This document shows, piece by piece, positions 1 to 5,807 of a stretch of 6,560 nt of DNA. The translations under genes were made by a program, and so were the position numbers. The stretch comes from an uncultured Bryobacterales bacterium. Lineage in GTDB: Bacteria > Acidobacteriota > Terriglobia > Bryobacterales > UBA6623. The first letter of the stretch is position 1. Each line of letters opens with the position of its first letter. The stretch spans positions 1 through 6,560 of the forward strand of contig CAMPKL010000214.1 of assembly GCA_946887065.1 (NCBI GenBank), in the 5' to 3' direction. The notes beneath the pieces were generated by a model that ran no database searches, was not told the DNA's origin, and saw only the letters and a program-made list of their open reading frames with translations.

Positions 1-1
1 T

Positions 2-85
2 TCTTCGGAAGTCCCTTCCCAAGGCGATGGGCCGGGCCTGGGAGCGCGTACCCCATCATCCATCGCTGATAACATTCGTTCTTGA
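2..85 (+). CDS. Possible 3' end of an upstream gene (partial)
   Basis: One + strand frame is open from the window edge to a TGA at 83-85. That TGA overlaps the TTG start of the next gene as TTGA, an arrangement typical of translationally coupled genes. The visible tail is about 27 residues, rich in Ser, Gly and Pro, and I do not recognise it. The first frame is also open, ending in tandem TGA-TAA stops at 67-72, so the choice of frame is uncertain. It is also possible that no gene ends here. Confidence 0.25.
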   Translation, partial: SSEVPSQGDGPGLGARTPSSIADNIRS

Positions 86-507
86 GTTCAGACACGGAGA
101 ACTTCGAGATCTCGCCGATCGGCTATGTGCGGTCTGCTTTGAAGCGGCGCGAGGGCGCGCCCCGCCAGGCATGGGAAGGGGCGCCGTCGGCACGTTTGGA
201 AATTGATCCAGCCGTGCTTGAGGGACTGGACGGGATCCAGCCGGGACAGGAGATTTGGATTCTCACTTGGCTGCACGAATCCCGCCGCGGCGTGCTCAAG
301 GTTCATCCTCGGGGGCGTCTCCAGGACCCCGAGATGGGCGTCTTCGCGACGCGTTCCCCAGACCGGCCCAACCCGGTCGGACTGCATCGCGCTCAGGTTC
401 TCTCGATCGACGAAAAAGGCAGGATTGAAGTGCTTGCATTGGAGGCGATCGACGGTACTCCGATCGTTGACATCAAGCCGGTTTTGGACGTGAACGGCGG
501 TTCCTGA
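82..507 (+). CDS. trmO: TrmO/TsaA-family tRNA methyltransferase (UPF0066)
   Basis: Characterised TrmO proteins use S-adenosylmethionine to methylate N6 of the threonylcarbamoyl-adenosine at tRNA position 37 (t6A to m6t6A), in the cytoplasm. The family is recognised from the opening PIGYVRS (residues 12-18), the segment around residues 57-66 (EIWILTWLHE), the signature GVFATRSPDRPNPVGL at 86-101, and DGTPIVDIKP at 124-133. At 141 residues it holds only the UPF0066 barrel. It lacks the C-terminal extension of the roughly 235-residue Escherichia coli enzyme, as many bacterial and archaeal homologues do, and it ends soon after the DIKP motif. TTG at 82 is the first start after an in-frame stop at 70-72, and starting at the later GTG (127) would remove the conserved N terminus. 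No clear Shine-Dalgarno sequence is visible, so coupling to an upstream gene is plausible. Family assignment is firm; the exact substrate is inferred. Confidence 0.88.
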   Translation: MSSDTENFEISPIGYVRSALKRREGAPRQAWEGAPSARLEIDPAVLEGLDGIQPGQEIWILTWLHESRRGVLKVHPRGRLQDPEMGVFATRSPDRPNPVGLHRAQVLSIDEKGRIEVLALEAIDGTPIVDIKPVLDVNGGS

Positions 508-561
508 GCGCCGGTCCCTCACGCTCTCCGCGCTTTGGTTGATTGGGCTATTCTGGAGGTC

Positions 562-1002
562 ATGCCCTCCGCCTGTGCTACCTACGACGACGTGAATTTA
601 ATGCTGCGGCTGTACGAGATACGCCGCGAAGAACGAATGCGCGACGCCCGCCGCTGGTATGCGAAAGACTTCAAGCCCAAGACGTTGGCTGATTTTGACA
701 AGCTCTGCCCGCCCGGTTCCGTCGAGAACGAGTCGTACCGAATGGTGACGTCTTACTGGGAGATGACGGCCTCTTTTGTGGCGACCGGCGTGCTCGGCAA
801 GGCGGTGTTCTTCGAGAGCGGGCGCGAGTTGCTTTTTGCCTACGAGCGCCTGCGGCCTATCTTGGGGGCGATGCGCGAGCGTAACAAGGACCGTCGCTAT
901 TTCCTCAATATGGAGAAGGTTTCGGAAGACTTTATCGCCTGGTACGAAGAGCAGGCGCCGGGAGCGCACGAGGCCTTCGCGGCGCGCATCGGCGCACGTT
1001 AA
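562..1002 (+). CDS. Conserved hypothetical protein, soluble, about 146 residues
   Basis: A charged, probably cytoplasmic and mostly helical protein without signal peptide or membrane segment. Recognisable stretches are LMLRLYEIRREERMRDARRW near the N terminus, SYRMVTSYWEMTASFVATGV in the middle and FFESGRELLFAYERLRPIL after it. The layout resembles a family of uncharacterised proteins I associate with Acidobacteriota genomes, but no function is known to me. The start is uncertain. ATG 562 lies only 2 nt after GGAGG (555-559), which is tight; TTG 535 has no ribosome site; ATG 601 would leave out about 13 residues that look poorly conserved. It follows the methyltransferase gene by 54 nt on the same strand. 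Confidence 0.7.
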   Translation: MPSACATYDDVNLMLRLYEIRREERMRDARRWYAKDFKPKTLADFDKLCPPGSVENESYRMVTSYWEMTASFVATGVLGKAVFFESGRELLFAYERLRPILGAMRERNKDRRYFLNMEKVSEDFIAWYEEQAPGAHEAFAARIGAR

Positions 1003-1056
1003 GCTCCGCCGATCGGCCGGCACTGGCGCGCTTCCTGACGTACTAAGGAGTGAGAG

Positions 1057-1557
1057 ATGGAACCGAGAATCGATCTTTCTTCGCCTGCTCAAGCCGGCGC
1101 ACTGAAGGCCATGATGGGCTTGGAGAGTTACGTACGGCGCTCCGGGTTAGAGGCCCCTTTGCTGCACCTGATCAAGACCCGCGCGTCGCAGATCAACGGC
1201 TGCGCCTACTGCATCGACATGCACACGAAGGACGCCCGCGCGGACGGCGAGAGCGAACAGCGTCTCTACGCTCTGAATGCGTGGCGCGAAACGCCGTTCT
1301 TCAGCGCACGCGAACGCGCCGCACTGGAGTGGACCGAGAGCGTCACTCTGGTTTCCGAGAGCCATGTTCCTGACGAGACGTATGCGAGCGTGCGCGAGCA
1401 GTTTTCGCAAGACGAATTGGCCAATCTCACCATGGCGATCGTAGCCATCAATGGCTGGAATCGTATCGCCATTTCCTTTCGTTCCACGCCTGGAACTTAC
1501 GAACCGCCCGCTCGCAACGAGCGCTCGGCGGGCGAGAAGACGAGTACGCGCCCCTAG
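1057..1557 (+). CDS. Carboxymuconolactone decarboxylase family protein (AhpD-like)
   Basis: AhpD-like proteins use a CxxC pair to reduce peroxides or to accept electrons from a redox partner. The motif SQINGCAYCIDMH (residues 44-56) supplies C49, C52 and H56, and the following TKDARADGE and LNAWRETPFFSARERAALEWTE segments are typical of this subfamily. In AhpD a glutamate 12 residues before the first cysteine acts as a proton relay; here that position is H37, in PLLHLIKTR. I believe some family members carry this change, so it may mark a subtype and not a defect. The start is well supported: AAGGAG at 1045-1050 sits 6 nt before ATG. After the conserved GTY near residue 147 a polar tail of about 19 residues follows. 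The natural substrate is unknown. Confidence 0.88.
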   Translation: MEPRIDLSSPAQAGALKAMMGLESYVRRSGLEAPLLHLIKTRASQINGCAYCIDMHTKDARADGESEQRLYALNAWRETPFFSARERAALEWTESVTLVSESHVPDETYASVREQFSQDELANLTMAIVAINGWNRIAISFRSTPGTYEPPARNERSAGEKTSTRP

Positions 1558-1606
1558 GGAACTTCGGCTTGTGTAACAGCCGGCGCCTGTAGGAGATCTC
1601 ACCGGT

Positions 1607-2686
1607 GTGACCGGCGCGGACAGATCCGGCGACCGCCCTGTAGTTGTCATTACGGGCAGTGATGGGCTGATCGGCTCAGCTTTGGTCCGAGCTTTGCACG
1701 AGAAATATGATGTTGTCGGCTTTGACAACGATGAAACCACTGAACTCGGCGAGATTCACGACCACATTACCTGCGATCTAACCAAAGATGCCGCCGTGGG
1801 GGAGGCCTTTCGGCAGTTGCGGCAACGGCACGGCGGGCGTATTGCGAGTTTCATCCACCTGGCCGCCTACTACGACTTCGCGGGCGAGGATAGCCCGCTC
1901 TACGAAGAACTGACCGTGAAGGGAACCCGGCGCGTGCTGCGCGAGTTGCAAAATTTCGAGGTCGAGCAGTTCGTCTTCTCGAGTACGTTGCTGGTGATGC
2001 AGCCCTCCCAGGATGGCCGACCTATCACTGAATCGTCGCCATTGCAAGCCGAATGGCAGTACCCGCAGTCCAAGTTGAAGACCGAAGAACTAATAGCAAG
2101 GGAGCGCGGCAAAATCCCAGCCGTCATTCTACGTATCGCGGGGGTTTACACAGAGTGGGGCCGCGCGGTACCGATCGCGCAACAGATGAAGAGGATTTAC
2201 GAGAAAGAATTGGAGAGCTATTTCTTCCCTGGCGACGACGATCACGGCCAGTCCATGGTCCATCTCGATGACGTCGTGTCGTGCATCGAGAAAGTGATTG
2301 AACGCCGGGGGCAATTATCCGGATTCGAGACATTTCTCATCGGCGAACCGGACGTGATGAGCTACGAAGAACTGCAGGACCGGATAGGAGAACTCCTCCA
2401 CGGCAAGGAGTGGCCATCGATCCGCATTCCAAAACGCATCGCCAAATTTGGGGCCAAGCTGAAACAGGAATTGCCCAATAACGACGACTTCATACAGCCG
2501 TGGATGATTGATTTGGCCGATCAAGATTACCGGATCGACATTACGAAGGCGCAGACTCAACTTTCATGGTCACCTCGGCATTCGCTTCGTGCCACGTTAC
2601 CTCAAATCGCGCGGCGCCTAATGGAGGATACGAACCGGTGGTACGAAGAAAACGGCCTGCAACAGCCCGAGCCCGCCGATGTCTGA
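1607..2686 (+). CDS. NAD-dependent epimerase/dehydratase family protein (extended SDR)
   Basis: A 359-residue extended short-chain dehydrogenase. A Rossmann fold begins at once: strand VVVIT, then the glycine motif TGSDGLIG (residues 16-23). D40, at the end of the second strand (VVGFD), favours NAD(H) over NADP(H). HLAAYYDF (84-91) is the expected NAD-contacting strand. The catalytic set is present: a serine/threonine in FSST (124-127), Y152 and K156 in YPQSK. The C-terminal half should bind the substrate, and that is not predictable from sequence. The start is GTG at 1607, 11 nt after AGGAG (1591-1595). The stop overlaps the ATG of the next gene by 8 nt, pointing to translational coupling with the VKOR-family protein. 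It could act on a nucleotide sugar, a sterol-like lipid or another alcohol/ketone; I cannot choose. Confidence 0.87.
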   Translation: MTGADRSGDRPVVVITGSDGLIGSALVRALHEKYDVVGFDNDETTELGEIHDHITCDLTKDAAVGEAFRQLRQRHGGRIASFIHLAAYYDFAGEDSPLYEELTVKGTRRVLRELQNFEVEQFVFSSTLLVMQPSQDGRPITESSPLQAEWQYPQSKLKTEELIARERGKIPAVILRIAGVYTEWGRAVPIAQQMKRIYEKELESYFFPGDDDHGQSMVHLDDVVSCIEKVIERRGQLSGFETFLIGEPDVMSYEELQDRIGELLHGKEWPSIRIPKRIAKFGAKLKQELPNNDDFIQPWMIDLADQDYRIDITKAQTQLSWSPRHSLRATLPQIARRLMEDTNRWYEENGLQQPEPADV

Positions 2687-3356
2687 AGCGCTGCCCAGCC
2701 AAGCGATTAGCATTGGCAGCGACGACATTGCGTCGCCTCCCTATGGATACAACACCTCGTCCTGGTCGCAACGCGTGCCGATTTGCGCTTTGGCGTTCGT
2801 CGGCTGCGGGATAGCGACATACATGGGTCTTTACCAATGGGGCTTGATTGACTCCGTTTGGGATCCGGTCTTCGGCGAGCAGACGCACAAAGTGCTGCGG
2901 TCCCCGACATCTTTGGCAATGGAGCGATGGACCTTGATCCCAGACGCGATTCTCGGAGCCTTCGCCTATCTTGGGGATGCCGTCTACGGTCTTGCAGGTT
3001 CCACGCGCCGCTGGCATCTGCGCCCCTGGATGACCCTGCTATTCGGCTTGGACGTGATCCCGCTGGGAATCGTGAGCGCGGTTTTGGTTTTCATGCAGGG
3101 AGCGGTGGTGGGCTATTGGTGCTTCTTGTGCATCGTCACGGCGTTGATTTCGGCCGTGCTTGTCTACGTTGCCTACGATGAAATTTGGGCTTGCCTGAAG
3201 TACCTCCGCCATGTTTGGAAGGCCGGCGACAGGACCTTGTTCTGGCAGATCTTTTGGGGCAAGGGTTCAGAGCGGGCGGCCCTGTTGGCGGTCGAATACT
3301 TGGCCGATCACCGAACTAGAGCCGGGGGTTTCGGACATGTGGCCAAGAATCTCTGA
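2679..3356 (+). CDS. Vitamin K epoxide reductase (VKOR) family membrane protein
   Basis: VKOR homologues are four-helix inner-membrane proteins that pass electrons between quinones and thiol proteins, often to support disulfide formation outside the cytoplasm. Here hydrophobic helices lie at about residues 33-53, 86-104, 116-138 and 141-167. The quinone-side active site CxxC is C148-F-L-C151 inside YWCFLC at the start of the fourth helix, the place expected for the family. The SVWDPVFG segment (59-66) is typical of one bacterial branch. The loop between helices 1 and 2 (about 54-85) has no cysteine, so the second cysteine pair of classical VKOR is missing. Other cysteines are C36, C43 and C172. 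A soluble tail of about 55 residues follows the last helix. ATG 2679 overlaps the end of the dehydrogenase gene by 8 nt, and the next gene starts before this one ends. Confidence 0.85.
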   Translation: MSEALPSQAISIGSDDIASPPYGYNTSSWSQRVPICALAFVGCGIATYMGLYQWGLIDSVWDPVFGEQTHKVLRSPTSLAMERWTLIPDAILGAFAYLGDAVYGLAGSTRRWHLRPWMTLLFGLDVIPLGIVSAVLVFMQGAVVGYWCFLCIVTALISAVLVYVAYDEIWACLKYLRHVWKAGDRTLFWQIFWGKGSERAALLAVEYLADHRTRAGGFGHVAKNL

Positions 3357-3702
3357 GTTGCTGTTCGGTCTCTGGCTTGCGGCGTCTCCGTTTATCTTTG
3401 AGACATCCGAACCGATGTCGTTCACTTCACTCAACTCCGTGATTTGCGGAGTCATTGTGAGTGCGGCGAGTTGCCTGTCGTTTCTCGAATCGACGCGGCA
3501 CGCCCGGGTTGCCACGGCTGTGGTCGGCTTGTGGCTTTTGGGGGCGGCCTATGCGACGGCGTCCCGCCCAGCGGAGCCGGAGCTCCAAAGTCAGTTCACC
3601 GTCGGACTTCTGCTGGTCTTGTTTGTGATCATTCCGAACGAGGCGAACCGGCCTCCGCGTCCCTGGCGGAAATTCGTGTCCTCGGATCGAGCAGGTTCCT
3701 GA
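3337..3702 (+). CDS. SPW-repeat family membrane protein
   Basis: A 121-residue protein with four predicted membrane helices (about residues 8-21, 31-49, 57-74 and 87-100) in two similar halves, each opening with a GLWL motif: [14 protein letters not shown] and [13 protein letters not shown]. This two-fold pattern matches the SPW family, although the name-giving SPW is SPF here and is absent from the second half. The function of the family is unknown. I chose ATG 3337 because GGGGG at 3324-3328 lies 8 nt upstream and the hydrophobic region begins directly after it; the open frame extends further upstream but there encodes Arg/Gly-rich sequence antisense-like in character and only overlaps the VKOR gene. 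The 20-nt overlap with the VKOR gene implies joint translation and perhaps a membrane complex. Confidence 0.8.
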   Translation: MWPRISELLFGLWLAASPFIFETSEPMSFTSLNSVICGVIVSAASCLSFLESTRHARVATAVVGLWLLGAAYATASRPAEPELQSQFTVGLLLVLFVIIPNEANRPPRPWRKFVSSDRAGS

Positions 3703-3743
3703 GCTACGGTAGTGGGGTCTTAGCGTGGATATAGGGCCAATGC

Positions 3744-3762
3744 CGGATGGAGAAATCATCCG
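3744..3762. repeat. Small hairpin upstream of the small membrane protein gene
   Basis: CGGATG (3744-3749) and CATCCG (3757-3762) form a perfect 6-bp stem with a 7-nt loop (GAGAAAT). It lies 21 nt upstream of the ATG at 3784 and just before that gene's ribosome site. It lacks a following T run, so it is not a clear terminator. It could influence mRNA stability or may be incidental. Confidence 0.35.
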
Positions 3763-3783
3763 AGCAATTGGAGGCTGGTCAAG

Positions 3784-4098
3784 ATGGCCAGTATCATTTT
3801 GACTTTCGGCCCAATGAAGCGGATCGCTTGGCGGTTTTGGGTTTGGTGCAAGTTCTTGGCGGGAATGCTTGGCCTGGCGGTCCTGGCTTGGGTTGTATGG
3901 ACCTTCTTGGGGGACCCAGCGAAGGCAGTCTTTGATACGCCCTTGGCCAACCTCACGATTAACGATCTATTTGGCGCTTTGCCGCTCATGCTGATCAGTG
4001 GCGTTGCGGGGGTATTGATCCTGGGTTGCTGGGAATACCTCTGGGACTACCTGGAGAGTAGCTTGAAGGACGTACCCCCACCTACCATACGCGACTGA
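3784..4098 (+). CDS. Small hypothetical two-helix membrane protein
   Basis: A 104-residue protein I do not recognise. It has a short basic, Trp-rich start (MKRIAWRFWVW around residues 11-21), a hydrophobic helix at about 22-42, a polar loop, a second helix at about 64-82, and an acidic C-terminal tail. By the positive-inside rule the basic N terminus should be cytoplasmic; two helices would place the tail there too. GGAGG at 3770-3774, 9 nt upstream, supports ATG 3784; ATG 3814 is an alternative that would start at the basic segment. It lies 81 nt after the SPW gene on the same strand and is the last intact gene before the insertion sequence remnant. No terminator is obvious downstream. Confidence 0.65.
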   Translation: MASIILTFGPMKRIAWRFWVWCKFLAGMLGLAVLAWVVWTFLGDPAKAVFDTPLANLTINDLFGALPLMLISGVAGVLILGCWEYLWDYLESSLKDVPPPTIRD

Positions 4099-4131
4099 TA
4101 GACGACGATTCAAAATACAACGAACCTTGGA

Positions 4132-4170
4132 ATCGCAGCGGCACCCTTGCGATCCAGTCTAGGCTGCGAT
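4132..4170. repeat. 8-bp inverted repeat across the 3' end of the transposase
   Basis: ATCGCAGC (4132-4139) and GCTGCGAT (4163-4170) are perfect inverted copies 23 nt apart. They bracket the transposase stop codon (TAG, read on the - strand at 4161-4159). This could be part of the insertion sequence end or a weak stem behind the transposase transcript. The spacer is long for a terminator and no T run follows. Confidence 0.3.
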
Positions 4171-5093
4171 CAATTCTGACAGATCCCAGATGTGATCGGT
4201 AATACCGTTCTCCATCGCTGGGGTTACTTTGAGCGACGAATGGACGCGGCAGAAGTTGTCGTAGGCGAAGTGGAGCGCGAGAGCGGCCCGCAGGTTCTCC
4301 ACCTTGCGGCTGAAAGCGTAGGTTAGGCACGTCACTTGCACCACTGCCGCAGCGTCCCGTTCTTCCGCTCGATATGCGACGTACAAACCCGGTTGCGGGC
4401 GGCCGTTTAGCGCCGAAGTGATTGTGCCTTTGATCTTCGCGGGGCGGTAGTAGTCGCGCCCTCCCGGCATCGCGCCGTATAGCTTGATCTGTTGGGCGTA
4501 TTCCACGCGGTCTTGGAGTCCCGCGCCGATCGCTCCACGGTAAGAGGAGAAGGCGTCAGACGTAAGTTGAAACGCTTGGCTGGAGTCGCGTCCCGCAGCT
4601 TCGTGACGGAGTCCCAGGTATTCGGGTTGTCCCGGCGTCCCAGGTGCCAGCCCAAGACCATCTTGGAGTTGGACTCCAGGGCGGTGAAAACAACTGATCG
4701 CCGATGTCCGGGCGGTCCTTCTTCGCCAGTCTTGCGGCGTTCCTTCTCGCCTACGAAGGTCCACACTTCGTCAAGCTCCACGTCCTCAACCTCGACGTTG
4801 CGGACTTTGCGCTCTAAGGGCCGTTCGCAGTTCTCGCCTGCCAGCTTGAGGATGCGGAGGACGGTGCGCTTCTCCACGTCGCACAGGCGAGCGGTCCCGC
4901 ATACGAGTTGCCCACTACGAGACAGTGGAGGATCATGCGGACCTTCTAATGGGGGAAGGCGCACATCGCAGAGGGGCTTTTCCTGAGCGTCCGAGAAGCG
5001 CTTGCCGCAGGATTTGCACTTGTATCGCTGGACCTTCTGAGCCCCGTAGCGACCGGCTTTCACGCAGTCTAGATTGCAGAAGTGACACGTCAT
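4159..5093 (-). pseudogene. IS1-family transposase, multiply frameshifted
   Basis: The N terminus has the IS1-type zinc ribbon: MTCHFCNLDCVKAGRYGAQK followed by YKCKSCGKRFS, two CxxC pairs in all. A helix-turn-helix region and a DDE catalytic domain follow, ending with LTYAFSRK, HFAYDNFCRVHSSLKVTPAME and WDLSELI. The reading frame breaks about five times. KVRMILHCLVVGNS (4945-4904) is read in a shifted frame. A one-base loss at about 4569 separates RF from QLTSDAFSSYRG. TSHIERKNGTLRQWCK (4382-4335) is shifted again and runs into TGA at 4334-4332. Catalytic residues are recoverable: first Asp in LDEVW (4772-4770), second Asp in TSDAF (4557-4555), Glu in SHIERKN (4370-4368), but no single frame joins them. 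Programmed frameshifting in IS1 occurs once, at an A-rich slippery site early in the gene, which does not explain this pattern. Confidence 0.88.
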
Positions 5094-5134
5094 TTTGAAC
5101 CCTGCCGTTTCGGGCGTTTTGGGCCAAAATGACG
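5088..5134. repeat. 10-bp inverted repeat overlapping the transposase start
   Basis: CGTCATTTTG (5088-5097) and CAAAATGACG (5125-5134) are perfect inverted copies with a 27-nt spacer. The left arm contains the transposase ATG (5093-5091, - strand). Such an arrangement could bind the transposase to repress its own expression, or fold in the mRNA leader and block translation. It may equally be part of the IS end. Confidence 0.45.
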
Positions 5135-5175
5135 TTGGGTACTAGCCTAGTCTTTTGGCTTCGGCCAGAGGATTG

Positions 5176-5207
5176 GCCTCGTGAGCAGTTGACGCTGCTC
5201 ACGAGGC
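5176..5207. repeat. Perfect 13-bp GC-rich hairpin
   Basis: GCCTCGTGAGCAG (5176-5188) and CTGCTCACGAGGC (5195-5207) pair perfectly around the 6-nt loop TTGACG. Neither strand has a T run after the stem, so it is not a textbook intrinsic terminator, although a stem this strong will fold. It lies 13 nt downstream of the tRNA-like sequence (read on the - strand) and just outside the tentative end of the insertion sequence. Possible roles are 3'-end processing or termination of a tRNA transcript, an element end, or an integrase or protein binding site. Confidence 0.6.
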
Positions 5208-5220
5208 TGCTAAAATTGAG

Positions 5221-5306
5221 CGGAGAACGGCGGAATCGAACCGCAACCCCTTCCACAGGATTTTCACCGTTTCTAAACCGTTAGCCTTACCAGAGGCGCG
5301 CTCTCC
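5221..5306 (-). tRNA. Degenerate tRNA-Leu(UAG)-like sequence
   Basis: Read on the - strand, GGAGAGC (5' end at 5306) pairs with GTTCTCC (ending at 5222) in a 7-bp acceptor stem with one G-T pair. The D arm is GCC-TCTGGTAA-GGC with the conserved GG. The loop TTTAGAA carries U33 and a UAG anticodon (5275-5273). A long variable arm forms from AATCCT and GGGGTT, as in class II tRNAs. The T arm GCGG-TTCGATT-CCGC has a consensus loop. Defects are visible: only three of five anticodon-stem pairs form (A-G and G-A mismatches), position 8 is G where U is expected, the outer T-stem pair is T-C, and CTCA stands where CCA could be. The acceptor and G discriminator look serine-like while the anticodon is for leucine. 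I infer a decayed or highly divergent tRNA, perhaps left by integration. Similarity search or expression data would settle its status. Confidence 0.55.
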
Positions 5307-5317
5307 GATGCCAGACA

Positions 5318-5351
5318 CACAAAGGCTAGCCCAAACGGCTGGCCTTTTGTG
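5318..5351 (+). terminator. Probable intrinsic terminator between the tRNA-like sequence and the toxin operon
   Basis: GGCTAGCC (5324-5331) and GGCTGGCC (5337-5344) form an 8-bp stem with one T-G pair and loop CAAAC. The stem is extended by A-T pairs and CAC/GTG around a single bulged T. On the + strand TTTT (5345-5348) follows the GC stem, the classic layout. On the - strand only TTT follows, so it may work weakly in both directions. It would shield the toxin operon promoter from transcription entering from the left. Confidence 0.6.
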
Positions 5352-5376
5352 CTGTCGAATCAATACCTTGGACGTG

Positions 5377-5382
5377 TATAAT
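5377..5382 (+). promoter_or_regulatory. Promoter -10 element of the toxin operon
   Basis: TATAAT is a perfect -10 hexamer in an AT-rich stretch 50 nt before the toxin ATG. No good -35 is seen; the best-placed hexamer, GTCGAA (5354-5359), matches poorly, so activity may be weak or depend on an upstream factor. The inverted repeat begins directly after it and would overlap the transcription start. Confidence 0.6.
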
Positions 5383-5422
5383 AAAAACCGTATACAATGT
5401 CGAGCTAGAATATACGGTTTTT
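5383..5422. promoter_or_regulatory. Perfect 12-bp inverted repeat, probable toxin-antitoxin operator
   Basis: AAAAACCGTATA (5383-5394) and TATACGGTTTTT (5411-5422) are perfect inverted copies with a 16-nt spacer, so the half-site centres are 28 nt apart, a little under three helical turns. It abuts the -10 box and ends 10 nt before the toxin start. HigA-type antitoxins usually bind such palindromes and repress their own operon, which is my inference here. In RNA the same arms could form a hairpin in the toxin leader and hinder its translation. In addition, TAGAATAT occurs twice (5406-5413 and 5427-5434), 21 nt apart; the second copy covers the toxin start codon. Confidence 0.72.
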
Positions 5423-5432
5423 GTGATAGAAT

Positions 5433-5807
5433 ATGAGTGTCTGGAGGCGACCACTGTTGAGCTACGTCTCGCCCGCCGGGCGGGACAAGATTGCACAGTG
5501 GTACGAAGACCTCTCGACCCAGGAACGGGCGGATGCGGATCGGTTTATCGACAACGTACGAAAGGTTAGGGATTGGAGTTGGCCGGATTACACGCACCTA
5601 TTCTCTGGAATTGGAGAACTGCGGTGGAAGTCCTGCAATAAGCAGCACCGACTGCTCGGTTTCTTTTCCGGCGAAGCGTGGGTGGTACTCCATGGTTGCT
5701 ACCACAAAGGCAGGACGTACACCCCTCACGACTCCCTTGAGACAGCCAAGAAGCGGAAGGGGCAGATAGATCGGAAGGAGGTAGCGACAGTTGAGTTTGA
5801 TCTCTAA
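5433..5807 (+). CDS. higB: RelE/HigB-type toxin (phage Gp49-like family)
   Basis: HigB/RelE toxins are small cytoplasmic ribonucleases that usually cut mRNA on the ribosome. The 124-residue protein shows the family layout: an N-terminal helical part (about residues 15-45), then GIGELRWK (59-66), a basic strand HRLLGFF (72-78), AWVVLHGCYHKG (82-93), and a final helix TYTPHDSLETAKKRKG (95-110) with the T-P-x-x-x-x-x-x-A pattern. Basic residues R64, R73, H87, H91 and K92 are candidates for RNA binding and cleavage. ATG 5433 has no clear ribosome site, so the toxin may be translated poorly; the gene has an AT-rich leader with a palindrome. Its 3' end carries the strong ribosome site of the next gene and overlaps it by 17 nt. 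Toxin-first order is typical of higBA. Activity is not shown by sequence. Confidence 0.82.
   Translation: MSVWRRPLLSYVSPAGRDKIAQWYEDLSTQERADADRFIDNVRKVRDWSWPDYTHLFSGIGELRWKSCNKQHRLLGFFSGEAWVVLHGCYHKGRTYTPHDSLETAKKRKGQIDRKEVATVEFDL

Larger units (their letters stand above)
4156..5153 (-). mobile_element. Degenerate IS1-family insertion sequence
   Basis: The element is defined by the broken transposase on the - strand. As tentative ends I propose AGTCTAGGCT (4156-4165) and AGCCTAGTCT (5144-5153), which are inverted copies matching at 9 of 10 positions. They would give an element of about 998 bp, a plausible IS1-family length. The left copy would include the transposase stop codon, and I found no convincing target-site duplication outside, so the borders are uncertain while the presence of the element is not. 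With its transposase frame broken several times it could not move by itself. Confidence 0.5.

Noticed and set aside
1008..1017. 10-bp palindrome GCCGATCGGC after the hypothetical gene
   Set aside because: Short GC-rich palindromes are expected by chance at this base composition, and it has no T run or promoter nearby.
1147..1740. 197-codon open frame on the - strand
   Set aside because: It is antisense to the AhpD-like gene and crosses into the dehydrogenase start; composition is Arg-rich and no domain is seen.
2541..3017. 158-codon open frame on the - strand
   Set aside because: It lies antisense to the end of the dehydrogenase and the start of the VKOR gene, is rich in Arg and Pro, has no recognisable motif and no ribosome site; it is a by-product of GC-rich codon use.
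4407..4764. Programmed -1 frameshift joining two transposase frames, as in IS1 insA-insB
   Set aside because: The break is inside the catalytic domain near 4569, not at an A-rich slippery site near the start of the gene, and further frame breaks occur on both sides.
4492..4986. 164-codon open frame on the + strand
   Set aside because: It is antisense to the transposase, whose zinc ribbon and DDE motifs show the true coding strand; the Ser/Arg-rich translation is meaningless.
5176..5306. tmRNA 3' end
   Set aside because: The T arm and acceptor would fit, but there is a normal-length tRNA body with D arm and anticodon loop and no tag-coding stretch.
5199..5597. 132-codon open frame on the - strand
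   Set aside because: It runs through the operator, the terminator-like hairpin and the tRNA-like sequence and shows no protein motif.
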